Shown here piece by piece: positions 1 through 9,263 of a stretch of DNA of 64,000 bases. A model generated the notes under the pieces. It searched no databases and was not told the origin of the DNA. It worked only from the letters and a program-made list of their open reading frames with translations. Source of the DNA: Streptomyces sp. NBC_00483. Lineage in GTDB: Bacteria > Actinomycetota > Actinomycetes > Streptomycetales > Streptomycetaceae. Position numbers and translations under genes: made by a program. Each line of letters opens with the position of its first letter. Positions within the stretch are counted from its first letter, which is position 1. The DNA lies in contig NZ_CP107880.1 of NCBI RefSeq assembly GCF_036013745.1, positions 5,394,001-5,458,000 of the forward strand. The letters run 5' to 3'.

Positions 1-67
1 CGAGTCGCTGAACGCCGGCGTCGCCGCGGGCGTCGTCCTGTACGAGGCGGCCCGCCGCCGCGCCTGA
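1..67 (+). CDS. TrmH/SpoU-family RNA methyltransferase, C-terminal fragment
   Basis: The window opens inside a forward gene that ends at the TGA at 65-67. The 21 readable residues contain SLNAGVAAGVVLYEAARRR, which matches the conserved C-terminal motif 3 of SPOUT (TrmH/SpoU) 2'-O-methyltransferases: the Ser-Leu-Asn turn of the trefoil-knot SAM site and the final helix. In actinobacteria this tail is typical of RlmB-like 23S rRNA methyltransferases. The exact RNA target cannot be told from the fragment. A hairpin terminator follows 13 nt later. Confidence 0.65.
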   Translation, partial: ESLNAGVAAGVVLYEAARRRA

Positions 68-80
68 CCCGCACCCGGCT

Positions 81-114
81 GTCCGGGCCCCGAGATCCTT
101 GACGGGGCCCGGAC
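81..114 (+). terminator. Hairpin terminator after the methyltransferase gene
   Basis: GTCCGGGCCCCG at 81-92 pairs with its exact reverse complement at 103-114 across a 10-nt loop. There is only a short ATTT after the stem, as is usual for Streptomyces terminators without a T-run. Confidence 0.7.
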
Positions 115-162
115 ATTTCGGTGGGGTTGAGGCAGTGTCCTAAACACACATCACTCGGTTAG

Positions 163-1854
163 ATGAGTGTGGACACCAGAACGCCCCGCACACCCTCGGG
201 TGACCGCACGTCGGGATTCGACGACGGTCCCGCGCTGAGCATGGTGAAGGTTCCGTGCGATCCGGCGCAGGTCATCGTCAACCACGCGAGTTTCCGCGTG
301 CAGCTCCCCACGGCGCAGCAGTCGCAACTCCCGCGCATCTCACGGCACTTGAGCGCCACGGGCGTGGCCGGAGCCGACGCGGCGACCACCCGCATCCCCG
401 TCATCACCGCCGCAGGTACGCCCGGCGCCCGGCGCCGCCGCCCCGTCGTCAGAGCCGGCGGAGGCCTCGACACCAGCGGACTCCTGCAGGGCGCGCGCCG
501 CTCCGGCGAACCGGACGAAGGCACCGCCACGCAGGTCATCCCGCGCGTCGACGAGCGCGACTTCGCCGACGACCTCGGCCTCTACCGCGACTCGCCCACC
601 GACGAAGCCACCCAGGAGACGCCCACCGTCGGCCCCTGGCAGGGCGGCGCGGACACGCCCACGCGGATCCTGCCGCGCATGCGCCAGTCCGGCAGCGCCT
701 TCGAGGAGACCGGCGAGCTCGAGCAAATCCCGTACGGGGACGACGAGTTCGACGAGCGGACCGGTTCGCCGGACGGCGGCAGGGACGGCGGTTCCGAAAG
801 CGAGAGCACGGCCGCCCGCCGCTACGGACCCGTCCGGCACGCCTACTATCCCGGCCGCCGGATGAACCTCGGCGTCGTGCTGCTCCCGCTGCGCGTCTTC
901 CTCGGCTTCATCTCCATCTACGCCGGCATGGGCAAGCTCTGCGACCCCGTCTACTTCGACGGCGGCGAGCGCGGCTCGATGGTCAAGTGGCTGAACTCGC
1001 TGCACCCCTGGGCCCTCGCCGAACCGCTCCGCGACTGGGCGCTCCAGCACCCCGTCGGCGCGGGCCTCGTGATCGCCTTCCTCCAGGTCATCGTCGGCGT
1101 GCTCACGGTCCTCGGCCTGTGGCAGCGGCTCGCCGCCGGCGTCGGTGCGCTGCTCTCCGCGGCGCTGCTTGTCACCGTCAGCTGGAAGACCCTCCCCGCC
1201 TACGACGCGCCCGACATCATCTACCTCGCCGCCTGGTCCCCGCTGATCATCGCCGGGGCCCCCGTCTACTCCATCGACGGCAAGCTCGCGGGCGGCGCCT
1301 GGCGGCGGCTCGGACCGCGCGCCGCGCTGTGGGACCTGCGCGGCTACGTCCTGCGCCGCGGCACCGTCGTCGCGACCCTCGTCATCGGTGCCACGCTGCT
1401 CATCGGCTCGGTGCTCGGCGGCGCCGTCCGCGACGCCGACCGGGTCACCGCCCCGGGCCCCGGCGACGCGCCCCGCAACGAGGTGCCCGGCTCCCCGCTC
1501 CCCTCCGAGCCCGGCACCAGCGCCTCGCAGCGCCAGCACACCAGGAGCCCTTCGGCCTCGTCCTCCAACGCGCCGACGCAGGGCACCACGTCGAGCCCGT
1601 CCGGGTCCCCCAGCTCCGCCGGCGCGACCGCGGGCACGGGCGCCACGAGCGGCACCAGCGGCACCACGACGACGCCGACCCAGGGCACCACCGCGGGCCA
1701 GGCCCCGCCCCAGCAGTCGGCGCCGCAGCAGCAGCCGCCGTCGAGCACCGGCGGCGCGCCGACCTCGGGCGGCACGTCATCGGACGGCGGCACGTCGTCC
1801 GGCGGCCAGGACGGCAAGAAGTCGGGCCTGGTGGGCGGACTGCTCGGCGAGTAA
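163..1854 (+). CDS. DoxX-family membrane protein with long disordered tails
   Basis: A 563-residue protein in three parts. Residues 1 to about 230 are charged, Thr/Arg/Asp-rich and probably disordered. The membrane part starts near residue 234 (MNLGVVLLPLRVFLGFISIY) and shows the DoxX pattern of four hydrophobic segments with the motif YAGMGKL. A further hydrophobic segment lies near 398-422, followed by about 130 residues of Ser/Thr/Gly/Pro/Gln low complexity. DoxX proteins are linked to thiosulfate:quinone oxidation or redox complexes, but the substrate here is unknown. No clear Shine-Dalgarno precedes the ATG at 163. The tails are far longer than in ordinary DoxX proteins of about 150 residues. 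Confidence 0.85.
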   Translation: MSVDTRTPRTPSGDRTSGFDDGPALSMVKVPCDPAQVIVNHASFRVQLPTAQQSQLPRISRHLSATGVAGADAATTRIPVITAAGTPGARRRRPVVRAGGGLDTSGLLQGARRSGEPDEGTATQVIPRVDERDFADDLGLYRDSPTDEATQETPTVGPWQGGADTPTRILPRMRQSGSAFEETGELEQIPYGDDEFDERTGSPDGGRDGGSESESTAARRYGPVRHAYYPGRRMNLGVVLLPLRVFLGFISIYAGMGKLCDPVYFDGGERGSMVKWLNSLHPWALAEPLRDWALQHPVGAGLVIAFLQVIVGVLTVLGLWQRLAAGVGALLSAALLVTVSWKTLPAYDAPDIIYLAAWSPLIIAGAPVYSIDGKLAGGAWRRLGPRAALWDLRGYVLRRGTVVATLVIGATLLIGSVLGGAVRDADRVTAPGPGDAPRNEVPGSPLPSEPGTSASQRQHTRSPSASSSNAPTQGTTSSPSGSPSSAGATAGTGATSGTSGTTTTPTQGTTAGQAPPQQSAPQQQPPSSTGGAPTSGGTSSDGGTSSGGQDGKKSGLVGGLLGE

Positions 1855-1877
1855 CGCGCCCTTCCTCCCCTTACGAC

Positions 1878-1914
1878 GATGGGGCCCCGCACGTGGATCG
1901 TGCGGGGCCCCATC
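1878..1914. terminator. Bidirectional terminator between convergent genes
   Basis: GATGGGGCCCCGCA at 1878-1891 is the exact reverse complement of 1901-1914, with a 9-nt loop. It lies between the convergent doxX-like and nucleotidyltransferase genes and can serve both. Confidence 0.85.
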
Positions 1915-1965
1915 GACGTACGGGGAGGGAAGTCGTAGCGAGAAGAAGGGGAGAGAGCGGAACGC

Positions 1966-2721
1966 TCAACGCCCCTGTGCGGCAAGCTCCTTCGCGGCCT
2001 CCGTGAGGTCCTTCGCCGTGTCGATCGCCCGCCAGTACGCGCCCTGCGGGAGCTGGAAGCCGGCCAGCCGCTTGGCGCGGGCCAGCCGCGGGAACGTGGC
2101 GCGCTCGTGGTCCCCGAGGTCCGGCAGCAGCGAGGCGAACTCGGCGGAGAAGACGTACACGCCCGCGTTGATCAGATACGGGGACGGCGGCGCCTCGATG
2201 AAGTCGGTGATGTGGCCGAACGCGTCCGTCTCCACGGCGCCCCACGGGATGCGCGGGCGGGCCAGCGCGAGGGTCGCGGTCGCCTCCCGCTCATGGTGGA
2301 AGTCGGCCATCTCCTGCAACGAGAACCGCGTCCAGATGTCGCCGTTCGTGGCGTACCAGGGGCGGTCGGCGTGCGGCAGATGCGCGGCCGCGAACTTCAG
2401 GCCGCCGCCGCGGCCGAGCGGCTCCTTCTCGACGACCGTGGTGACCCGCAGCGGCAACTCCGCCTGGTCGAGCCACTCCTGGAGCACCTCGGCGAGATGG
2501 CCGCAGGAGACGACGGCGTCGGTGACGCCCTCCTCGGCGAGCCAGGTCAGCTGATGGCCGATGATCGGCGTGCCCGTGCCGGGGATCTCCACCATCGGCT
2601 TGGGCCGGTCGTCGGTGTACGGGCGCAGCCGCGAGCCCTGGCCGCCCGCCAGGACCACGGCCTGGGTGGGGCGGTGGGGGTGCAGAAGCGGGCCGTGCGC
2701 GGACGGTTCAGCGGTCGTCAT
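1966..2721 (-). CDS. Sugar-phosphate nucleotidyltransferase family protein
   Basis: A 251-residue NTP_transferase protein that probably joins a sugar 1-phosphate to a nucleotide in the cytoplasm. Residues from about 21 carry the pyrophosphorylase signature VVLAGGQGSRLRPYT with the Lys-Pro-Met-Val-Glu loop (RPKPMVEI) about 10 residues later, and a NGDIW metal/sugar site near residue 130. It is close in length to the catalytic core alone, with no C-terminal left-handed beta-helix. The specific sugar (mannose, glucose or other) cannot be assigned. The next gene on this strand begins 99 nt upstream, so it may have its own promoter. Confidence 0.8.
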   Translation of the reverse strand: MTTAEPSAHGPLLHPHRPTQAVVLAGGQGSRLRPYTDDRPKPMVEIPGTGTPIIGHQLTWLAEEGVTDAVVSCGHLAEVLQEWLDQAELPLRVTTVVEKEPLGRGGGLKFAAAHLPHADRPWYATNGDIWTRFSLQEMADFHHEREATATLALARPRIPWGAVETDAFGHITDFIEAPPSPYLINAGVYVFSAEFASLLPDLGDHERATFPRLARAKRLAGFQLPQGAYWRAIDTAKDLTEAAKELAAQGR

Positions 2722-2820
2722 GACCGGAACTGTACGTGCGCACGACCCGCGGGGACGCCAGCGGCTCGACGGTCGAGCGCGGCTCGGGGACCGGTTCGCG
2801 GCTCGGGGCCGGTCCGGCGC

Positions 2821-3279
2821 TCAGGCCCGGAAGCCGGCCACACCCGAGGCGAACGAGGTATCACAGACAGGGCGGGCGAAGGCCTGCGCGCGCGCAGGAC
2901 CGTAGGTCTCCACGGCGGCACGGCCGAGGGCCTTGGCGATCGCCATGCAGTGCCGGGCGAGCGACGGGCGGCGGTCGATCTCCTGCTGGAGGTGAGTGAG
3001 TGCAACGCCGGGGTTCTCCTCCTGGAGTTCGAGGAGGAGGCGGTCGCGCAGCACGTCCTGGGGGGCGCGCGACTTGGCGCGCTTGGAGACGTCCTGTGAG
3101 GAGGCCGTGAGAACCGATTCCGAGGAATTCCCGGACCAGTTGACTCGGGTGACCGCGAGCGTCCCGGAGAGAACCAGCATCACCGGCAGGACGAAGGCGA
3201 GCGTACGGGCGGCGCGGCGGGCGGGGCCCTGGCCCCGGGCACGGCGCGACTTCTGGGTGTAGTTGGCAGAGTGCGTCAC
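2821..3279 (-). CDS. Hypothetical membrane-anchored protein
   Basis: A 152-residue protein I do not assign to a family. Residues 1-26 are basic (RARGQGPARRAAR), 27-47 form one hydrophobic segment (signal anchor), and the rest is predicted outside the cytoplasm: a Ser-rich linker, a helical stretch (DVLRDRLLLELQEENPGVALTHL) cut here by charged residues, and an Ala-rich C-terminus with one Cys. Codon usage is typical of the neighbourhood and the start has a plausible position 20 nt from AT-rich upstream DNA. Function unknown. Confidence 0.6.
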   Translation of the reverse strand: MTHSANYTQKSRRARGQGPARRAARTLAFVLPVMLVLSGTLAVTRVNWSGNSSESVLTASSQDVSKRAKSRAPQDVLRDRLLLELQEENPGVALTHLQQEIDRRPSLARHCMAIAKALGRAAVETYGPARAQAFARPVCDTSFASGVAGFRA

Positions 3280-3428
3280 GCGAATGAGCGTAGCGCTCGG
3301 TGATGATTTGGCGACATTTGGTCACTCTGATGAGGGACGAGCAAAGAGGTTTTGTTGCATACGTGTTGACGTTGCTGGGCCAAATGCCCGAGTTGCCGGG
3401 GTATTTGTCGACAATGGCGAGTGAATGC

Positions 3429-3462
3429 GCGAGGGCCCCGCACCGAAGTGCGGGGCCCTCGC
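3429..3462 (-). terminator. Terminator downstream of msiK
   Basis: A 15-bp perfect stem (GCGAGGGCCCCGCAC with its complement, 4-nt loop) lies 37 nt beyond the msiK stop codon on the reverse strand. Confidence 0.8.
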
Positions 3463-3473
3463 GGCCGATTGTG

Positions 3474-3498
3474 CGGCCGTCCGTCAGTCGGCCGTCCG

Positions 3499-3503
<5 letters not shown>
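3474..3503. repeat. Tandem 15-bp duplication across the msiK stop codon
   Basis: CGGCCGTCCGTCAGT is present twice head-to-tail (3474-3488 and 3489-3503). The second copy contains the msiK stop codon, so the duplication extends the 3' end and leaves a spare in-frame stop downstream. Confidence 0.7.
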
Positions 3504-4635
<1,132 letters not shown>

Positions 4636-4757
4636 GGCTGTGAAGCCCCCTTCACCGGCAGGAACGTGCCGGACGATCCGTTGTAAAGAAGGTGAGCCGC
4701 CATGGCGGTGCCACGGCGGTGTAGCACTGGTGTAGTCCACGCGGGTGAACTGCTCGG

Positions 4758-4787
4758 ACTGTAAGCGGCGGGCAGTGGGTTTGTCAG
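4758..4787 (-). promoter_or_regulatory. Candidate msiK promoter
   Basis: On the reverse strand CTGACA (4787-4782) and TACAGT (4763-4758) are separated by 18 nt, close to the vegetative sigma-HrdB pattern. It implies a leader of roughly 120 nt before msiK. Confidence 0.5.
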
Positions 4788-4845
4788 TACCCCGGGACAC
4801 GTGACCTTCGAGGAAATTTTCGACGGGTGCACGGCCGGTGTTGGT

Positions 4846-4851
4846 TACACT
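4846..4851 (+). promoter_or_regulatory. Candidate -10 element for tRNA-Thr
   Basis: TACACT lies 9 nt before the mature tRNA 5' end, which would place initiation almost at the tRNA. A -35 hexamer at normal spacing is weak (GACGGG). Confidence 0.35.
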
Positions 4852-4860
4852 GCTCGGGCT

Positions 4861-4937
4861 GCCTCCTTAGCTCAGATGGCCAGAGCAACGCACTTGTAAT
4901 GCGTAGGTCGTCGGTTCGAATCCGACAGGGGGCTCCA
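4861..4937 (+). tRNA. tRNA-Thr (anticodon TGT)
   Basis: A complete cloverleaf: acceptor GCCTCCT pairs with AGGGGGC (one G-T pair), D-stem GCTC/GAGC, anticodon stem ACGCA/TGCGT around loop CTTGTAA, and T-stem GTCGG/CCGAC with loop TTCGAAT. The anticodon TGT at 4895-4897 reads ACA/ACG threonine codons. Discriminator T is at 4934 and CCA is genomically encoded at 4935-4937. Confidence 0.97.
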
Positions 4938-4940
4938 TCG

Positions 4941-4975
4941 AACCCCAGGTACGGACCCTTCCGGCCTGGGGTTTT
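4941..4975 (+). terminator. Intrinsic terminator after tRNA-Thr
   Basis: ACCCCAGG and CCTGGGGT form a stem around a GC-rich loop and are followed by GTTTTGTCTT, a T-rich tail. Confidence 0.85.
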
Positions 4976-5137
4976 GTCTTTCAGTGGGTACGGCGCGGGC
5001 GGGGGCGCCCGGCTTGGGTGTGGGGCGCCTGTTGTGCCCGGTTTCTTTCGTTCCGGAGCGATGCTGGTTAGATTCGCTCGTTCACAGAACATCCATCGCG
5101 CGATCTCACCTTCATCACGCCAGGGGGGCTTGGCTCA

Positions 5138-5911
5138 ATGCAAGGCACGATTGATGGCTTAAGTTATGGAATGGTCACGCCGATCGCGGCGTACTTGACG
5201 GCTTGTCTCGGCAGCGCGCTCGGGCTGCGTTGCACGGTGCGTTCGCTCGCGCTCGACCGGTCGCGCAAGCCCGGCTGGCTCGCTCTCGGGGCGGTGTCCA
5301 TCGGGTGCGGGATCTGGTCCATGCACTTCATCGCCATGCTCGGTTTCCAGGTCAGCGGGGCCGCCATCTCGTACGACACCATGCTGACGTTCCTCAGCCT
5401 GCTGGCGGCCGTCCTCGTGGTCGGCGTGGGTGTCTTCACCGTCGGCTATCTCGGGACGCGTCCGGGGCCGCTGCTCACCGCCGGTGTGTTCACCGGGTTC
5501 GGGGTCGCCGGCATGCACTACTTGGGCATGGCCGCCATGCGCATGAACGGCTCGCTCTCCTACGACCCCGGCGTGGTGGCGCTCTCCGTGGTGATCGCCG
5601 TCGTCGCGGCGACCGCCGCGCTGTGGGCCGCCATCACGATCCAGGGGTTTCTCGCCAGTCTCGGGGCGAGTGTGGTCATGGGTATCGCGGTGACCGGGAT
5701 GCACTACACCGGGATGGCCGCGGTCGACGTGCACCTCACCCATGGTGTGGATGCCGTCGGTTCCACGGCCATCGGCGTGCTGGCCCTGCTCATCGGGCCG
5801 CTCGTCGTGCTCGTCCTCGCCGCGGTCATCGTCATGTTCGACCCGATGCTGATCATGGGTGACGACGAGCCGGAACGCCGTCCTGCCCGGCGGATCGCAG
5901 GCGCGCCCTGA
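5138..5911 (+). CDS. MHYT-domain integral membrane sensor protein
   Basis: A 257-residue protein with about seven hydrophobic helices. Three MHYT motifs are visible: MHFIAM near residue 67, MHYLGM near 127 and MHYTGM near 189. Their Met and His residues are thought to bind a metal (copper) close to the membrane surface and sense oxygen, NO or CO. There is no GGDEF, EAL or kinase output domain, so it is a stand-alone sensor. The short charged C-terminus (DDEPERRPARR) is cytoplasmic. The start follows AGGGGGGCTTGGCTCA loosely. Confidence 0.9.
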   Translation: MQGTIDGLSYGMVTPIAAYLTACLGSALGLRCTVRSLALDRSRKPGWLALGAVSIGCGIWSMHFIAMLGFQVSGAAISYDTMLTFLSLLAAVLVVGVGVFTVGYLGTRPGPLLTAGVFTGFGVAGMHYLGMAAMRMNGSLSYDPGVVALSVVIAVVAATAALWAAITIQGFLASLGASVVMGIAVTGMHYTGMAAVDVHLTHGVDAVGSTAIGVLALLIGPLVVLVLAAVIVMFDPMLIMGDDEPERRPARRIAGAP

Positions 5912-5918
5912 GGGAGTA

Positions 5919-5962
5919 ACTCCCGCGTCCAGCCGTCCGGTTGGGCGGCTGGACACGGGAGT
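5919..5962. terminator. Bidirectional terminator
   Basis: ACTCCCG-n-GTCCAGCCG (5919 onward) pairs with CGGCTGGAC-n-CGGGAGT ending at 5962. It separates the convergent MHYT and oxidoreductase genes. Confidence 0.8.
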
Positions 5963-5974
5963 CGCCGGCTCGCG

Positions 5975-7408
5975 TCAGCCTCGTCCCGCCACCTTGTCCG
6001 CCCACTTCGCCAGGCGGGAGGAGTCCGCGGTGTGGGTGGTCAGTTCGCGGCGGTCCGCCGCGTAGTACGTGGCGTACATGCCGTGGACGCCGAGCCAGCG
6101 GAAGGGTTCCGGTTCCCACTTGCGGACCTTGTGGTTGGCCCAGGGGAGCGTGGTGAGGTCGGTGGGTCCTGACTGGCCGGAGTCCTGTTGGACCAGATCC
6201 CGGAGGGTGCGGGCCGCGAGGTTGGTCGTGGCGACGCCGGAACCTACGTAGCCGCCCGCCCAGCCGAGGCCCGTCGAGCGGTCGAGGGTGACGGTGGCGC
6301 ACCAGTCGCGGGGGACGCCGAGGACGCCGGACCAGGCGTGGTCGACCCGGACGCCGGCGAGCTGGGGGAAGAAGCGGGTCAGGATCTCGTACAGCGCCTC
6401 GATGGTCTTGGGCTGCGTGCGGCCGTCGTTGTCCGTGCGGGAGGCGTAGCGGTAGGGGACGCCGCGGCCGCCGAGGGCGATGCGGTCGTCCGCCGTGCGC
6501 TGGGCGTACATGTAGGCGTGGGCCATGTCGCCGAGGGTTTCGCGGCCCTCCCAGCCGATGGATTCCCACTGCGACGCCGACAACGGCTCCGTGGCGATCA
6601 TGGAGGAGTTCATGGGGAGCCAGGTGCGGCGCTGGCCCTTGAGGGAGGCGGTGAAGCCCTCCGTGCAGCGCAGGATGTAGGGCGCGCGGACGGTGCCGTA
6701 GGGCGTGATGGCGTGCTTGGGCTTGATCTCCGTGACGGGGGTCGACTCGTGGATCGTGACGCCGAGGGCTTCGACGGCTTTCGCCAGGCCCTTGAGGAGT
6801 TTCACCGGGTGCAGGCGGGCGCCGTGCGGGGTCCAGGTCGAGCCGACGGCGCCGGCGACGCGGATGCGGTCGGCGGTCTCGCGGGCGCCGTGCAGGGTGC
6901 GGTCCTTCTCACCGTAGGTGAGTTCCGTTTCGTGGAAGGACTTGAGGCGCGTCAACTGGGCGGGGGTGTAGGCGACTTCGAGTACGCCGCCGTGGTGGAT
7001 GTCCGCGTCGATGGACTCGGCGCGGGCCACGTCGATGACCTCGGTGACGGTCTCGTTCATGGCCTGCTGGAGGCGGACCGCTCCGTCGTGGCCGTGCAGT
7101 TTGGCGTAGCGGTCGCGGCCCGCGATGCCGTTGTAGAGCCAGCCGCCGTTGCGGCCGGAGGCTCCGTAGCCGCAGAACTTCTGTTCAAGGACCGTGATCC
7201 GCAGGAACGGGGCGGCCTTCTTCAGGTAGTACGCCGTCCACAGGCCCGTGTAGCCGCCGCCGACGATGACGACGTCGGCGCTCGCGTCGCCGGGCAGGGG
7301 ATCGCGGGTGAGCGGAATGCCGTCGTCCGCGTACCAGAACGATATGCCGCCGTTGATGGTGCCGGTGGTGTCGCGAGGGCCACCGGGGCCGCTGATGCCG
7401 TTGCTCAT
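5975..7408 (-). CDS. FAD-dependent oxidoreductase (DAO family)
   Basis: A 477-residue amine/amino-acid oxidase-like flavoprotein. The Rossmann FAD motif VVIVGGGYTGLWTAYYL is at about residues 46-62, and GYGASGRNGGWLYNG follows, as in gamma-glutamylputrescine oxidoreductase and related DAO proteins. The C-terminal FAD motif GLGWAGGYVGSGVATTN is present. It likely oxidises a secondary amine or amino acid with release of peroxide or via a quinone; the substrate is not determined. The start is the ATG of MSNGISGPGG. The open frame continues upstream without similarity. Confidence 0.88.
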   Translation of the reverse strand: MSNGISGPGGPRDTTGTINGGISFWYADDGIPLTRDPLPGDASADVVIVGGGYTGLWTAYYLKKAAPFLRITVLEQKFCGYGASGRNGGWLYNGIAGRDRYAKLHGHDGAVRLQQAMNETVTEVIDVARAESIDADIHHGGVLEVAYTPAQLTRLKSFHETELTYGEKDRTLHGARETADRIRVAGAVGSTWTPHGARLHPVKLLKGLAKAVEALGVTIHESTPVTEIKPKHAITPYGTVRAPYILRCTEGFTASLKGQRRTWLPMNSSMIATEPLSASQWESIGWEGRETLGDMAHAYMYAQRTADDRIALGGRGVPYRYASRTDNDGRTQPKTIEALYEILTRFFPQLAGVRVDHAWSGVLGVPRDWCATVTLDRSTGLGWAGGYVGSGVATTNLAARTLRDLVQQDSGQSGPTDLTTLPWANHKVRKWEPEPFRWLGVHGMYATYYAADRRELTTHTADSSRLAKWADKVAGRG

Positions 7409-7507
7409 GGCGCGGGACGTTACTGGGCGGCGGCGGAATGCGGGAGGGGTGAGGTGATGGTTTCGTGGCATATGTCGCCTCTGGGGTGATCGCTGGACGA
7501 GCGCACG

Positions 7508-8281
7508 GTGAGTGGGAGCCGGATCGTGGACGTAGGAGCGAGGGTTTCGGCGCGGCCCTGGGTCGCGGCGGTGGCGGTCGTCGTGCTCGGGGTGGCGGTC
7601 ACGGCCTGTGGTGGTGACGAGGGCGACGGTGGCGGGGCCTCGGCCTCCGTGTCGGCCTCGGCGACCCCCTCCGTGAAGGCTGCCGAGAACGCCGATGACC
7701 TGGCGGAGCTGGACGCGCGCATGGACGGCGACGACGTGATCGTCGTGGGCGACGCGAAGGCCCCGCACACGGTCAAGGTGTACGAGGACCCGCGCTGCCC
7801 GTACTGCAAGAAGTTCGAGCAGGGCGGCGCCGAGGCGCTGACCGGCCCGGTGGCCGACGGGGACGTGAAGGTCGAGTACGTCATCGCCTCGTTCCTCGAC
7901 GAGAACCTGAACGGCCACGGCTCGGTGAAGGCCGCCAACGCGCTGCGCGCCTCCGTGGAGGCCGGGAAGTTCCCCGTGTACCACTCGGCCGTCTTCGCGA
8001 ACCAGCCCGCCGACGAGACCACGGACGCGTACACGGACGACTTCCTGCTGAAGATTGCCGACACGGTCGACGGGCTGCGCTCCTCCGCGTTCGACGGAGC
8101 CGTGCGGGACATGAAGTACCGGGACTTCGTGGACGCGGCGATGAAGAAGTTCCGCGCCGACGGGATCGAGGGCACGCCGACGGTCTACGTGGACGGCGAC
8201 AAGGTGACCCCGGAGAAGGCGATGTACGACGAGGACGCCTTCGAGGAGATCCTCAAGGACGCTGGTGTTCCCGGTAATTGA
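7508..8281 (+). CDS. Thioredoxin-fold (DsbA-like) lipoprotein
   Basis: A 257-residue exported protein. The signal sequence VAAVAVVVLGVAVTAC ends in a lipobox (Val-Thr-Ala-Cys near residue 36), followed by a Gly/Ser-rich linker. The mature domain has DPRCPYCKKFEQ near residue 97, a CPYC redox centre of the DsbA/thioredoxin_4 type, and a TPTVYVDG cis-Pro loop near the C-terminus. It probably catalyses or repairs disulfides outside the membrane. It starts with GTG and ends immediately before the next gene. Confidence 0.87.
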   Translation: MSGSRIVDVGARVSARPWVAAVAVVVLGVAVTACGGDEGDGGGASASVSASATPSVKAAENADDLAELDARMDGDDVIVVGDAKAPHTVKVYEDPRCPYCKKFEQGGAEALTGPVADGDVKVEYVIASFLDENLNGHGSVKAANALRASVEAGKFPVYHSAVFANQPADETTDAYTDDFLLKIADTVDGLRSSAFDGAVRDMKYRDFVDAAMKKFRADGIEGTPTVYVDGDKVTPEKAMYDEDAFEEILKDAGVPGN

Positions 8282-8319
8282 CGGGCCTTGAGGGCGGTGC
8301 AGGACTTAGGGTCGCGGGC

Positions 8320-9207
8320 GTGATCGACGTACCGGTGGGCCTTGTTGAGTCGCAGCACGCGTACGCGGGTGAGGCGGGCCGCGCGTTCGTCGCGGCGCTG
8401 CCCGCGCGCGTGGACGAGTTTTTGGAGCGCTGGGAGCTGACGGTCGACGGGCCGCTGATGCACGGGATGGCCGCGCTCGTCGTGCCCGTGGTGGGCGGCG
8501 GGCGGCCGGCCGCCCTCAAGTTCCAGGTGCTCGACGAGGAGACCGAGGGCGAGCCCGTCGCGCTGCGGGCGTGGGACGGCGACGGCGCCGTGCGGCTCCT
8601 CGCGTACGACGACGGAACGGGCACGATGCTGCTCGAACGGCTCGACTCCGCGCGGATGTTGAGCGACGTGGAGGACTCGCGCAAGGCCGTCACGGTGATC
8701 GCCGAGCTGCTCGCGCGGCTGACGGCGGGGCCCGCACCGGAGGGCATACGGCGGCTCTCCGACATCGCCGCGCGGATGCTCGCGGACGCCCCGGACGCGC
8801 TGCGCCGGGTGGCCGACCCGGCCGAGCGCGCGCTGCTCGCCGACTGCGCGGCCGCGGTGCGGGAGGTCGTGGACGAGTCCGGGGACCGGCTGCTGCACTG
8901 GGACCTGCACTTCGACAACGTGCTGGCCGCCGAGCGCGAACCGTGGCTGGCGATCGACCCGAAGCCGCTGGCCGGCGACCCCGGCTTCGACCTGTGGCCC
9001 GCGCTGAACAACCGCTACGAGCCGCAGGAGACGGTGTGGCGGTTCGACGCGATGAGCGGGGTCCTCGGGCTCGACCGGGCGCGGGCGCGGGCGTGGACGC
9101 TGGGCCGGGTGTTGCAGAACGCGTTGTGGGACATCGAGGACGGGCGGGAGCTGGGGGCAGTTGACCTGGAGATCGCGCGGCGGCTGCGTACGGGGCTCAG
9201 CGGTTAG
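8320..9207 (+). CDS. Aminoglycoside phosphotransferase-family kinase
   Basis: A 295-residue APH(6)/hydroxyurea-kinase-like protein. The Brenner motif HWDLHFDNVL near residue 205 supplies the catalytic Asp and Mg ligand, and IDPKP follows about 12 residues later in place of the DFG motif. It may phosphorylate an aminoglycoside-like or other hydroxyl metabolite. Resistance cannot be claimed from sequence alone. I chose the GTG at 8320 because TAGGGT sits 7 nt before it (leaderless pattern); a TTG at 8278 in the same frame overlaps the previous stop codon and is a less likely start. Confidence 0.82.
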   Translation: MIDVPVGLVESQHAYAGEAGRAFVAALPARVDEFLERWELTVDGPLMHGMAALVVPVVGGGRPAALKFQVLDEETEGEPVALRAWDGDGAVRLLAYDDGTGTMLLERLDSARMLSDVEDSRKAVTVIAELLARLTAGPAPEGIRRLSDIAARMLADAPDALRRVADPAERALLADCAAAVREVVDESGDRLLHWDLHFDNVLAAEREPWLAIDPKPLAGDPGFDLWPALNNRYEPQETVWRFDAMSGVLGLDRARARAWTLGRVLQNALWDIEDGRELGAVDLEIARRLRTGLSG

Positions 9208-9251
9208 TCAGGGCGACTGGTCCTGCGCGGCCGGGTGTCAGTGCCGCGCAT

Positions 9252-9257
9252 TAGTCT
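9252..9257 (+). promoter_or_regulatory. -10 element of a leaderless acetyltransferase transcript
   Basis: TAGTCT ends 6 nt before the ATG at 9264 and no Shine-Dalgarno is present, so the transcript probably begins at the start codon. Confidence 0.4.
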
Positions 9258-9263
9258 GCCGCC

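Noticed and set aside
8278..8280. TTG start for the aminoglycoside-kinase-like gene
   Set aside because: The leaderless-type -10 and conserved start favour GTG 8320; the extra 14 residues have no family support.
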